NCBI GenBank assembly: GCA_036501025.1
Contig: DASYBB010000168.1
Coordinates: forward strand, 56,657-120,656
Reading direction: 5' to 3'
DNA length: 64,000 nucleotides
From: DASUBV01 sp036501025
Lineage (GTDB): Bacteria; Actinomycetota; Actinomycetes; Streptosporangiales; Streptosporangiaceae
Below are positions 26,736-34,169 of the stretch, one piece after another. Every line of letters starts with the position of its first letter. Position 1 is the first letter of the stretch. A program made the translations under genes and the position numbers. The notes beneath the pieces were generated by a model. That model did no database searches, was not told where the DNA came from, and saw only the letters and a program-made list of their open reading frames with translations.

Positions 26736-27056
26736 ATGACGCGAGCCGGGGCAGGGCCGTCTGGCGGCCGGGGGGCGCCCGAAGTGACCGTGTTATTCAG
26801 GTCTGGGCCAGGCACGGCGGTCCGGCCGGAAGGGCTACCATATGTCCACCCGAAAATGGCCCGTCCAGGGCAGCGCCGCGCTCTAGACCCGGGCCGGCCG
26901 GGGCGCCATGGCGCTCAGCCCGGGACTCAGCCGCTCGGCCGCACCGAGGTCGTTCGCCGGCGTGCTGGGCGTGCGCCGACCCGGACCCTGGATCGCCTCA
27001 GCCTGCCGGGGCGACGGTCCGGACCACCCCGAGAGAAGGACCCCGAAATTGTCTGA
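26736..27056 (+). CDS. Doubtful 106-aa leader ORF upstream of the DUF574 methyltransferase
   Basis: An ATG with a good Shine-Dalgarno (GGAGG, 6 nt spacing) opens a 106-codon frame rich in Arg, Gly and Pro. It ends with TGA at 27054-27056, overlapping the TTG start of the next gene by 8 bases. That would couple the two. Its third-position GC is visibly lower than that of the real genes around it, and no motif is recognisable. It may be an unstructured leader peptide or not a gene at all. Confidence 0.25.
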   Translation: MTRAGAGPSGGRGAPEVTVLFRSGPGTAVRPEGLPYVHPKMARPGQRRALDPGRPGRHGAQPGTQPLGRTEVVRRRAGRAPTRTLDRLSLPGRRSGPPREKDPEIV

Positions 27057-27876
27057 CGCTGAAGTGGTGCCGGAGGGCGTCGACCCGACGCAGCTGAGCC
27101 CGGCCCGGCTCTATGACTACCTGCTCGGCGGGACCCACAACTACGAGGTCGACCGGCAGGCGGCCGAGCAGATCCGCCGCGGCATGCCGGAGCTGGCCGA
27201 CGCCGCGTGGGCCAACCGGGGGTTCCACGGCCGGGCCGCGGCCTGGATGGCCGCCAGCCAGGGGATCGGGCAGTTCATCGACCTCGGATCGGGCCTGCCC
27301 ACGCAGAACAACACCCACCAGACGGTCCGCCGGGTCACGCCGGACGCGCGGGTGGTCTACGTGGACGTGGACCCGATGGTGGCCGCCCACAGCGCCCCCC
27401 TGCTCGCCGAGGACGGCAGCACCACGGTCGTCACGGCCGACCTGCGGGACCCGGACTCCGTCCTGGCCCATCCGGAGCTGCGCCGCCTGATCGACTTCAG
27501 CCAGCCGGTCGGGGTACTGATGACGGCGGTCCTGCAGTTCGTGGCGGACGGCTCGGACCCGTGGGCGCTGGTGCGGCGGTACATGGCCGCGACGGTCCCG
27601 GGTAGTTACCTGGCCCTGTCGCACGTCACCCATGACCGCCTCCCCCCGCAGATCACGGAGGTAGCCCTCGAGGTGTACCAGCGGACGCCGAGCAACATCT
27701 TCGCGCGGACCCATGACGAGGTCACGCGGTTCTTCGACGGGCTGGAGCTGGTGCCGGCCCAGCCCGGCGGCGAGCACGCCATCACCTTCACCGGCCTGTG
27801 GGGGGCCGAGGACCCGGGGGCCGCGGACAGCGACGGGTCACGGGCCTTCTACTGCGGCGTGGCTCGCCGCCCATGA
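27049..27876 (+). CDS. SAM-dependent methyltransferase, DUF574 family
   Basis: A 275-aa protein of the DUF574/SCO-type methyltransferase family that is expanded in actinomycetes. The family opening SPARLYDYLLGGTHNYEVDR, the SAM-binding strand FIDLGSGLPTQNNTH and VVYVDVDPMV are clear. The substrate is unknown for most members. TTG at 27049 was chosen because AAGGA lies 8 nt upstream and the family homology begins a few codons later. The stop overlaps the next ATG by 4 bp (ATGA). DUF574 genes often neighbour DUF397/XRE loci, as here. Confidence 0.9.
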   Translation: MSDAEVVPEGVDPTQLSPARLYDYLLGGTHNYEVDRQAAEQIRRGMPELADAAWANRGFHGRAAAWMAASQGIGQFIDLGSGLPTQNNTHQTVRRVTPDARVVYVDVDPMVAAHSAPLLAEDGSTTVVTADLRDPDSVLAHPELRRLIDFSQPVGVLMTAVLQFVADGSDPWALVRRYMAATVPGSYLALSHVTHDRLPPQITEVALEVYQRTPSNIFARTHDEVTRFFDGLELVPAQPGGEHAITFTGLWGAEDPGAADSDGSRAFYCGVARRP

Positions 27877-28139
27877 CCGGCAGCAAGCCCACGGTCGAGA
27901 GCCTGGGCATCGACGTGAGCGCCGCGCACTGGCAGCGGTCGGGAGCCGGGGACGGCGCGATCGAGGTCGCCCTGGTCGGCCCGGCGGGCGAGGCCGACGC
28001 GGGCCAGCGGGATGCGGCGTGGGTCCTGATGCGCGTCTGCGGCGACGCCGACGGGCGGGTCCTGGTCTACGACCGCTACGAGTGGGAGTGCTTCCTGGAC
28101 GGCGTCCGGGCCGGCGAGTTCGATGCCGCCGCCAGCTGA
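27873..28139 (+). CDS. Small DUF397-like protein
   Basis: An 88-aa protein with AHWQRSGAGDGAIEVALV followed by WVLMRVCGD and the C-terminal YDRYEWECFLDGVRAGEFD. The layout (short W-x-S segment, V-rich strands, W/F-rich helix, acidic end) resembles DUF397 proteins, which usually pair with XRE/DUF5753 regulators. It is translationally coupled to the methyltransferase by an ATGA overlap and precedes an XRE/DUF5753 gene. Function unknown. Confidence 0.75.
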   Translation: MTGSKPTVESLGIDVSAAHWQRSGAGDGAIEVALVGPAGEADAGQRDAAWVLMRVCGDADGRVLVYDRYEWECFLDGVRAGEFDAAAS

Positions 28140-28191
28140 CCAGGCCCGACGAACGGCTGCTGGACCAGGGCGGGAATGGCGACCATAATGT

Positions 28192-28222
28192 TTGTGAATC
28201 ACAACTTAAGTACCGCTATGCT
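28192..28222 (+). promoter_or_regulatory. Promoter with TTGTGAATCACAA palindrome ahead of the XRE regulator
   Basis: The perfect palindrome TTGTG-AAT-CACAA (28192-28204) overlaps a possible -35 TTGTGA. A -10-like TATGCT is at 28217-28222 (19-nt spacer). The palindrome is a candidate autoregulatory operator. The same TGTG-N3-CACA core recurs at 29688-29700 ahead of the HATPase gene. Confidence 0.5.
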
Positions 28223-28254
28223 AAAAATCTGGTCCCGTCAAGGAGGCAATCGCG

Positions 28255-29103
28255 ATGAGCGACGATGCCTACGGGGCGACCGCCGCGAAGCGGCGGCTGT
28301 CGCTCCGCCTCACCGAGCTGAGGCAAGCCTCCGGGCATACCGCTAACCACGTGTGCGACCTGCTGGACTGGGGCCGGGGCAAGGTCGGCCGGTTCGAGGC
28401 CAACCAGTGGAAGCGGCCCGAGATGAGCGACATCCGGGACCTGCTGCGGGCCTACGGGGTGGGCCCGGCCGAGGCCGCCGAGCTCGAGCACCTGGCCGGC
28501 CAGGCCCGCGCCCGCCCGTGGTGGCGGGATTACGCCGATGTGTTCGAGAACGAGTTCGCCGGCTTCGAGAACGACGCCAGCCAGATCCGCACCTTCATGC
28601 CGCTGGTGCTGCCGGGGCTGCTGCAGACCCGCGAGTACATGGAGGTCGTGCTGCGCGCGGGGTCCCGCTCGCCCAGCTTCATCCGCCGGGCCAGCGAGGC
28701 CCGGCTGCGGCGGCAGGAGATCCTGGACCGGCCCGAGACCGCGCCGCAGTTCCGCGCGGTGATCACCGAGGCCTCGCTGATGTACCGGTGGGGGTCGAAG
28801 GGCGACCGGCGCGAGCAGATCGAGCACCTGGCCGCCGTCAGCCGCAAGCACAACGTCGACCTGCGCATTCAGCGCTTCGCTGACGGGCCGCCGACGGGCA
28901 TGCACTCCATGGTCAACATCTTTGACCTGCCCGGCGACGACTCGCACCTGGTCTACATCGAGACCGATGTGGCCATCCACGAGGTGAGCAAGAAGGAGGA
29001 GGTGGAGAGCTACATCCACGGCTTCAGCCGCGCGCAGGACGCGGCCCTGGAACCCGGCGACACCACGGCCTACCTCAAGTACCTGGCCGAGCAACTGGAG
29101 TGA
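28255..29103 (+). CDS. XRE-family regulator with DUF5753 (Scr1-type)
   Basis: A 282-aa protein. The N-terminal helix-turn-helix (residues about 14-70; LRQASGHTANHVCDLLDWGRGKVGRFE) is followed by the DUF5753 sensor-like domain (about 85-275; TFMPLVLPGLLQTREYMEVVLR, IYRW-like MYRWGSKGDRREQIEHL). This is the Scr1/WhiJ-like architecture that pairs with DUF397 proteins, in antitoxin-like or developmental switches in Streptomyces. The ATG has AAGGAGG 8 nt upstream. A DUF397 gene follows with a GTGA overlap. Confidence 0.92.
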   Translation: MSDDAYGATAAKRRLSLRLTELRQASGHTANHVCDLLDWGRGKVGRFEANQWKRPEMSDIRDLLRAYGVGPAEAAELEHLAGQARARPWWRDYADVFENEFAGFENDASQIRTFMPLVLPGLLQTREYMEVVLRAGSRSPSFIRRASEARLRRQEILDRPETAPQFRAVITEASLMYRWGSKGDRREQIEHLAAVSRKHNVDLRIQRFADGPPTGMHSMVNIFDLPGDDSHLVYIETDVAIHEVSKKEEVESYIHGFSRAQDAALEPGDTTAYLKYLAEQLE

Positions 29104-29124
29104 CTGAACCAACTGGAGTGACTG
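29092..29124 (+). repeat. Duplicated 15-bp stop/start junction
   Basis: CAACTGGAGTGACTG occurs at 29092-29106 and again at 29110-29124 (period 18, in frame). Each copy contains GAGTGA, so both the XRE stop context and the DUF397 GTG start context are duplicated. Confidence 0.85.
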
Positions 29125-29333
29125 TGATCGACCTGTCTCAAGCAGCATGGCGGAAGGCCCGAGCGAGTTCCATGAACGGGGGGTGCGTCGAGATCGCCGA
29201 CAACCTGCCCGGCGTGGTGGCCGTCCGGGACAGCAAGCGTCCCGAGGGCGGCGCTCACGTGGTCGGCCGGGAGGCGTTCGCCGCGTTCCTGGCCGATGCG
29301 CGGAGCGGCCGGTTCGACTTCGCGGGCCGTTAG
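29100..29333 (+). CDS. DUF397 domain protein
   Basis: A 77-aa protein with the DUF397 signature: AAWRKARASSMNGGCVEIAD, then VAVRDSKRPEG and a FAAFLADARSGRFD end. It is the usual partner of XRE/DUF5753 regulators and proposed to be the toxin-like or modulatory half of the pair. GTG 29100 overlaps the XRE stop (GTGA). A second in-frame GTG at 29118 lies in the duplicated copy of the junction, so the true start is uncertain by 6 codons. The homology begins after both. Confidence 0.9.
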   Translation: MTEPTGVTVIDLSQAAWRKARASSMNGGCVEIADNLPGVVAVRDSKRPEGGAHVVGREAFAAFLADARSGRFDFAGR

Positions 29334-29401
29334 CCCGCGAACGGCCGGATGACCAGCCAAATCAATAACAGAGTGTAATCGCCATAACGCGATACGCTGC
29401 A

Positions 29402-29435
29402 AAGAATCCCCCGGGCTGTCCCCCGGGGGATTCTT
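29402..29435 (+). terminator. Strong intrinsic terminator after the XRE-DUF397 operon
   Basis: Arms AAGAATCCCCCGGG (29402-29415) and CCCGGGGGATTCTT (29422-29435) are exact complements with a 6-nt loop, followed by CTTGC. The stem is GC-rich with a T-rich 3' arm. It lies 69 nt after the DUF397 stop and closes this operon. Confidence 0.8.
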
Positions 29436-29685
29436 CTTGCACGGCGCCTGTCTCAAAGGCATGCGGTCGCGCTCGGACACCAGCCGGCCCCACCGCGTAG
29501 GCGACTGTACCGGCGCGGCAGCCGTCCTGGCTACGGGTGACCGGAGGTTGGCCGTGGCCTGACGGCTACGGTTGGCTTACCCTGAAGTCAGGGATCCCGC
29601 TGGCGCGCCAATCGGCGCACCATTGAGCGTTAATTTTCCGCGAGTTTCCCCCGATCCCATTGCGTCACTTCGAACCTGACTCATA
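29436..29685. other. Non-coding gap upstream of the HATPase gene
   Basis: No open frame with coding character is visible here. Toward its right end a possible promoter is TTGCGT (29660-29665) and CATAAT (29682-29687), spacer 16. The rest shows nothing I can support. Confidence 0.35.
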
Positions 29686-29702
29686 ATCTGTGCTTCACAG
29701 AT
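29686..29702 (+). promoter_or_regulatory. Perfect palindrome ATCTGTG-CTT-CACAGAT over the -10/start region
   Basis: Seven-base arms flank a 3-nt centre, overlapping the -10-like CATAAT and the ATG at 29701. Binding here would block transcription or initiation. The core TGTG-N3-CACA matches the palindrome ahead of the XRE regulator, suggesting a common repressor. Confidence 0.55.
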
Positions 29703-30657
29703 GCTTTACTCGGGAAGTCGGAGGAGCATGCTCCCGTCGCCTGCCGGTAGCGGCCTGGGTGGTCGCGGCGGACCCGTCCCGTCCGCGGCCGACTCTGGGA
29801 TGCTGGCGGCACCGGTGGCCGAGGCCTTCGACATCACCCCCGACACCCGGCCCCTCCTGCAGGACGCGCCGGTCCGGGTCGGCGGCTGCTTCACCCGGCC
29901 GCTGCCGCTGGACCGGACCTGCTCCTCGGCCGCCCGGAGCTTCTTCCGCGAGGCCGTCGCCGGCCTCGGCCTGCCCGGCGACCTGGTCCACGACGGCATC
30001 ACCATGGCCAGCGAGCTGGCCGCGAACACGCTGCACGCCCAGGGCAACGTGGAGTACAGCGGCAACAAGCAGCGCGCCGTCAGCGGCATCCCCGAGTTCT
30101 GGCTCTACCTGCGCGGCCGCGGCGCCCGCACCGAGGTCGTCTGCAAGATCTTTGACTCCGAGCCCGGCTGGTCCGTGGATGCCCTGGAGCAGCCCGGCAA
30201 GGCCCCGCTGGAACAGGTGGGCGGGCGCGGGCTGCAGGTCGTCGCGGCCCTGTCCGCCGGCCAGTGGGGCGGCCACCCGAGCCGCGGCCGCCTGGGCGCC
30301 TGGAAGGTGGCGGGCAAGGCCGTCTGGTTCGCGCTCCGCGTGCCGCCCGCGGCCGAGACCGCGCGCTACGGCCGCCGGGAGCTGAGCGCCGAGCAGGCGG
30401 TGGACGAGCTGGAGATCATGCTCACCGACCGCGGTCTGGGCACCCGGCTGGTTCGCGCCGACGAGCCGGGCGGCCACATCTCGGTGCTGTCCGTCAGCCG
30501 CCACCTGACGGTGTGGCGGTACGGCACGACGCTGTCCTGGCGCGCGCACGAGGGCGCCTATCAGCAGATGCACGTGTACGACCTGGTCGACGTGGCCGAG
30601 CAGATCGTCTGCGCCCACGAGGAGGCCGTGCTCGCCGACCCGGCCGTCGTCGTCTAG
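29701..30657 (+). CDS. Histidine-kinase-like ATPase domain protein (HATPase_c_2)
   Basis: A 318-aa protein. Residues about 75-220 form an anti-sigma/SpoIIAB-type ATPase fold: the N-box-like MASELAANTLHAQ near residue 107, the LEQVGGRGLQVV glycine lid near 170, and AWKVAGKAVWFALRVP. The C-terminal 100 residues are an added domain without a recognised motif. Such proteins often regulate sigma factors or partner with DUF397 loci in actinomycetes. The start is uncertain: ATG 29701, 29728 (GGAGG upstream) or 29800 are all in frame. Confidence 0.8.
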   Translation: MLYSGSRRSMLPSPAGSGLGGRGGPVPSAADSGMLAAPVAEAFDITPDTRPLLQDAPVRVGGCFTRPLPLDRTCSSAARSFFREAVAGLGLPGDLVHDGITMASELAANTLHAQGNVEYSGNKQRAVSGIPEFWLYLRGRGARTEVVCKIFDSEPGWSVDALEQPGKAPLEQVGGRGLQVVAALSAGQWGGHPSRGRLGAWKVAGKAVWFALRVPPAAETARYGRRELSAEQAVDELEIMLTDRGLGTRLVRADEPGGHISVLSVSRHLTVWRYGTTLSWRAHEGAYQQMHVYDLVDVAEQIVCAHEEAVLADPAVVV

Positions 30658-30670
30658 GCCCGTCGTCTAG
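30648..30670 (+). repeat. Duplicated stop-codon decamer CGTCGTCTAG
   Basis: CGTCGTCTAG at 30648-30657 includes the HATPase stop codon and recurs at 30661-30670. It is one of several boundary duplications in the window. Confidence 0.6.
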
Positions 30671-30693
30671 CGACAGGACCGGATCAGCGCGCC

Positions 30694-31479
30694 TCAGCGG
30701 CCCTCGTAGACCGGAACTTCCTTTCGCAGGAACGCTTGCGTGGCCGCGCGGTGATCCGCCGAGGCGCCGAGCTGCTCCTGGAGATCGGCCTCCTTGGCCA
30801 GTGCCTCGTGCAGCCCGTGCCCGGCGGCGTAGAGCAGGCTCTCCTTGATCGCGGCGTAGGCCAGCGTCGGGCCCGCGGCCAGCCGGGCCGCGAACGCGGC
30901 CGCGGCGGCCGGCAGCTCCTCGTCGGCCACGACCGAGGTGACCAGGCCGAGCTCGAGGGCGCGGTCCGAGCTGACCGGCTCGGCCAGCATCAGCAGCTCG
31001 GCCGCCCGCGCCGTCCCGACCAGCCGCTGGAGCGTCCACGAGGCGCCCGAGTCGGCGGTGAGCCCGATCGGGGCGAAGGCCATCGCGAACCGCGTGCGCC
31101 GGGCCGCGATCCGGAAGTCGCAGGCGAAGGCCAGTGCGGCGCCGGCGCCCGCGGCCACGCCGGGCAGCGCGGCGATGACGGGCTTGGCCATGCCGGTGAT
31201 GGTCATCACCATCGGGTTGTAGTGATCGCGCACCGTCTGCACCGGGCCCGCGCCCGCCTCAAGCTGGTCGGCGTGCTCGCGCAGGTCCTGGCCCGCGCAG
31301 AACGCCTCGCCGGCCCCGGTCAGGATCACGGCCCGGATTCCGGGATCGTCACTGCAGTCCCGGAGCGCGCTCAGCAGGGCCACCTTCGTTTCGGTGGTCA
31401 GGGCATTACGCGCGGCGGGCCGGTTGATCGTGATGGTCGCCACCGCCCCGGCCTGCTCGCGCAGCACGCTGTTCGGCAT
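30694..31479 (-). CDS. Enoyl-CoA hydratase/isomerase family protein
   Basis: A 261-aa crotonase-fold enzyme. The oxyanion-hole motifs are AGAGAALAFACD (about residue 108) and the GEAFCAGQDLREH segment near residue 60. The latter resembles PaaG/PaaB-type 2-(1,2-epoxy-1,2-dihydrophenyl)acetyl-CoA isomerases, with LTADSGASWTLQRLVG further on. Fatty-acid or phenylacetate degradation is plausible; no pathway partners are adjacent. ATG 31479 was chosen because AAGGAG lies 6 nt upstream; the preceding ATG at 31482 is too close to it. Confidence 0.9.
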   Translation of the reverse strand: MPNSVLREQAGAVATITINRPAARNALTTETKVALLSALRDCSDDPGIRAVILTGAGEAFCAGQDLREHADQLEAGAGPVQTVRDHYNPMVMTITGMAKPVIAALPGVAAGAGAALAFACDFRIAARRTRFAMAFAPIGLTADSGASWTLQRLVGTARAAELLMLAEPVSSDRALELGLVTSVVADEELPAAAAAFAARLAAGPTLAYAAIKESLLYAAGHGLHEALAKEADLQEQLGASADHRAATQAFLRKEVPVYEGR

Positions 31480-31643
31480 CATCAGCTCCTTAGTTACCAC
31501 TCACCGCGGCAACTGAAGGATAATAGAGGTACTGATCGAGATGCTTGTGGCTGGCCGGTCCCGTCCGGCACCCCCACTGGGGTGTGCTGTGCCTCAGCGA
31601 GGGGTGCCGTGTGGCCCCGAAGTAGCAGGGAAAGGGGAGCAGC

Positions 31644-31811
31644 ATGGCGGCGATGAAGCCGCGGACAGGTGACGGTCCGCTAGAGGTCACCAAGGAGGGC
31701 CGCGGCATCGTAATGCGCGTTCCGCTCGAAGGCGGCGGCCGGCTGGTGGTCGAGCTGACGCCAGACGAGGCCAGTGCCCTCAGCGACGCGCTGAAGTCCG
31801 CTGTCGGCTGA
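31644..31811 (+). CDS. DUF3117 small conserved actinobacterial protein
   Basis: A 55-aa protein beginning MAAMKPRTGDGPLEVTKEGR and ending in DEASALSDALKSAVG. This matches DUF3117, found almost only in actinobacteria and of unknown function. The ATG has AAAGGGGAG about 6 nt upstream. The stop is followed one base later by the TTG start of pepA, so the two are co-transcribed. The 140 bases upstream, to the enoyl-CoA hydratase start, hold a GGATAATAG -10-like segment near 31520-31528. Confidence 0.93.
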   Translation: MAAMKPRTGDGPLEVTKEGRGIVMRVPLEGGGRLVVELTPDEASALSDALKSAVG

Positions 31812-31812
31812 C

Positions 31813-33324
31813 TTGCCGATCCACGCTGACGTCATCGCGCTGCCGGGGGCCAGCCCGCGGCTGCTCGGTGCCTACCTGGAGTCGCTGGGCGGCGACCCGG
31901 CCGCCGACAGCCGGCCGGACTTCCTGGCCCTGGCCGTGGCGCCCGGCGAGGTCTATCCGGTCACTGAGCCGGAGCTGGACGGGCTGGTGGCCGCGAGCGC
32001 GGCCGACGTCGTCGCGGCCTGCCAGCTGACCGGGCGCGCGGGCGAGACCGCGCTGATCCCGGCCACCGTGGCCGGCCATCCGGTCAGCGTGCTGCTGATC
32101 GGCGTCGGGGACCGGTCGCCCCGGTCGCTGCGGCGGGCCGGCGCGGAGCTGGGCCGGCGGATCGCCGACGGCGCGACGGCCGTCACCAGCATCGTGGCCG
32201 ACGGCGACGAGGACGACGTCCGGGCCTTCGCCGAGGGCGTCGCGCTGGGCAGCTACCGTTTCGACCTGAAATCGGGACAGCCGGCCGAGCCCGGCCCGCC
32301 GGGGCTGGCCCAGCTCCTCGTGGGCATCGGCGGCGACTGGTCCGCGGCGCTGCACCGGGCCAGCGTCACCGCCGCCGCCGTCGGGCTGGCGCGGGACCTG
32401 GCCAACCAGCCGTCGGCGGTCAAGAGCCCCCAGTGGCTGGCCGACCGCGCCCTGGAGGCCACCGCCGCCCAGGGCGTCACGGGCCGGATCTGGTCGACCG
32501 ACGAGCTGACCCGGGCGGGCTTCGGCGGCATCCTGGCCGTGGGCTCCGGCTCGGCGCGGCCGCCCCGGCTGATCGAGCTGAGCTATCACCCGGACGGGGC
32601 GCAGGGTCACACCGTCCTGGTCGGCAAGGGCATCACCTTCGACAGCGGCGGGCTGTCGCTCAAGCCGAACGACGGCATGATGGCGATGAAGACCGACATG
32701 GCGGGCGGCGCGGCGGTCATCGCGGTGCTGTCCGCGCTGGCCCGGCTGGGCGTCCGGCGCCGGGTCACCGGGCTGGTCGCCGCGGCCGAGAACATGCCGT
32801 CCGGGTCGGCCTACCGGCCCGGCGACGTGCTGACCCAGTACGGCGGCACGACGGTGGAGGTGCTCAACACCGACGCCGAGGGCCGGCTGGTGCTGGCCGA
32901 CGCCATGGCCTACGCGGTGGCGGCGCTGGAGCCCGACGCCATGATCGACATCGCCACGCTGACCGGTGCCGCTCGCATCGCCCTCGGCACCACGCACGCC
33001 GCCCTGTACGCCACCGACGATGCCCTGGCCACCGCGCTGACCGCGGCCGGGGAGGCCAGCGGCGACCGGGTCTGGCGGATGCCGCTGGCCGACGGTTACG
33101 CAACCGCGCTGGCCTCCGACGTGGCCGACATCTGCCACGTCGCGCGGGACGGGTCACCCGGCTCGATCACGGCCGCGCTGTTCCTGCGCGAGTTCGCGGG
33201 CGGCCAGCCGTGGGCGCACCTGGACATCGCTGGGACCGGGCGGTCAGCGGAGAACTCCGGCGAGCTGGCCAAGGGCGCCACCGGGTTCGGCGTCCGGCTG
33301 CTGCTGGACCTGCTGGCCAGCTGA
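31813..33324 (+). CDS. pepA: Leucyl aminopeptidase (M17)
   Basis: A 503-aa cytosolic M17 metallo-exopeptidase. The two-metal site and bicarbonate-binding motifs are present: VGKGITFDSGGLSLKP near residue 270, KTDMAGGAAV near 293 and NTDAEGRLVLADA at about 352. The N-terminal macro-like domain is of normal size. TTG at 31813 is the only sensible start, one base after the DUF3117 stop. The gene is convergent with the O-methyltransferase, whose stop is 3 bp away. Confidence 0.95.
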   Translation: MPIHADVIALPGASPRLLGAYLESLGGDPAADSRPDFLALAVAPGEVYPVTEPELDGLVAASAADVVAACQLTGRAGETALIPATVAGHPVSVLLIGVGDRSPRSLRRAGAELGRRIADGATAVTSIVADGDEDDVRAFAEGVALGSYRFDLKSGQPAEPGPPGLAQLLVGIGGDWSAALHRASVTAAAVGLARDLANQPSAVKSPQWLADRALEATAAQGVTGRIWSTDELTRAGFGGILAVGSGSARPPRLIELSYHPDGAQGHTVLVGKGITFDSGGLSLKPNDGMMAMKTDMAGGAAVIAVLSALARLGVRRRVTGLVAAAENMPSGSAYRPGDVLTQYGGTTVEVLNTDAEGRLVLADAMAYAVAALEPDAMIDIATLTGAARIALGTTHAALYATDDALATALTAAGEASGDRVWRMPLADGYATALASDVADICHVARDGSPGSITAALFLREFAGGQPWAHLDIAGTGRSAENSGELAKGATGFGVRLLLDLLAS

Positions 33325-33327
33325 GCC

Positions 33328-33918
33328 CTAGTCCTCCCGCTTGACCGCCGTGAGCAGGCCGTTGCCGATCGGCAGCAGCAGCGGGACCAGGCGGTCATCG
33401 GACCGGACCAGTTCGCGCAGCTCGCTGGTGACGGCGCTGTCGTCGGGGCCGTGCTCGGAGCCGAGGGCGTCGTCGAAGGCCACGATCCCGCCGGGCCGCA
33501 GCAGCCGCAGGGCGGCGGCCAGGTAGTCCGGGCCCTCCTGCGGGTCGGCGTCGCAGAACACCAGGTCGTAGGCGCCGTCGGCGAGCCGGGGCAGGACCTC
33601 CAGGGCCAGGCCGCCGATCAGGCGGTACCGGCTGGCCGGGAAGCCGGCCGCCAGGAAGGCGGCCCGGGCCAGCCGCTGATGCTCGGGCTCGACGTCGACG
33701 CTGGTCAGCACGGCGCCCGGCCGCATGCCGCGGAGCAGCCAGATGCCCGAGGTCCCGCAGCCGGTGCCGATCTCGACGACCGACCGCGCGCCGGTCGCCG
33801 CCGCGATGAAGCGCAGCGCGCCGCCCGTGACCGTGGCCACCGGGGCCGCGCCGCCGACCTCGGCCGCGTTGCGCCGGGTCGCGATCAGGGCATCGTCCTC
33901 CGGCAGGAACTGGTCCAC
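33328..33918 (-). CDS. SAM-dependent O-methyltransferase (catechol-OMT family)
   Basis: A class-I methyltransferase of the O-methyltransferase family 3 type, at least 196 aa. The SAM motif VVEIGTGCGTSGIWL is near residue 47, followed by SVDVEPEHQ and LVFCDADPQEGPDYL. The nearest canonical start is GTG 33918, but it has no ribosome binding site. A perfect AAGGAGG lies 5 nt before an in-frame ATC at 33948, which would add 10 residues. Such genes commonly sit near sigE in actinomycetes (compare mycobacterial Rv1220c), and sigE follows divergently here. Confidence 0.88.
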   Translation of the reverse strand: MDQFLPEDDALIATRRNAAEVGGAAPVATVTGGALRFIAAATGARSVVEIGTGCGTSGIWLLRGMRPGAVLTSVDVEPEHQRLARAAFLAAGFPASRYRLIGGLALEVLPRLADGAYDLVFCDADPQEGPDYLAAALRLLRPGGIVAFDDALGSEHGPDDSAVTSELRELVRSDDRLVPLLLPIGNGLLTAVKRED

Positions 33919-34027
33919 CTGCGCCGGAGTGACGTCTGCGGTCGAGATGACTGCCTCCTTGGCCCGTGACCGGTGCGGAATTCCCGGACTCCCTGTTGCG
34001 GCAGCCTAGCGCCAGCCCGGAGCCGCC

Positions 34028-34056
34028 GGGAACTAGCCGGGTAACCTGGGGCGTTG
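34028..34056 (+). promoter_or_regulatory. ECF sigma-E-type promoter GGAAC-N18-CGTT
   Basis: GGGAACT (34028-34034) and CGTT (34052-34055) are spaced by 18 nt, matching the SigE-group consensus of GGAAC with a CGTT/GTT -10. It lies upstream of sigE and suggests positive autoregulation. Confidence 0.6.
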
Positions 34057-34169
34057 GGGAATTGCCAGGCGGCCGGGGGAGACGATGCCCGGAAGATCGC
34101 TGGCGCCCAGACGGAAGGATGCGCGTGCGAGCGGCGTTGGAGGCTAGGGAGCGGGTGAAAGGGGAAACC

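Noticed and set aside
28192..28204. CRP-type site (TGTGA-N6-TCACA)
   Set aside because: The half-site spacing is 3 nt, not 6, so it is not a CRP consensus; kept as a distinct palindrome.
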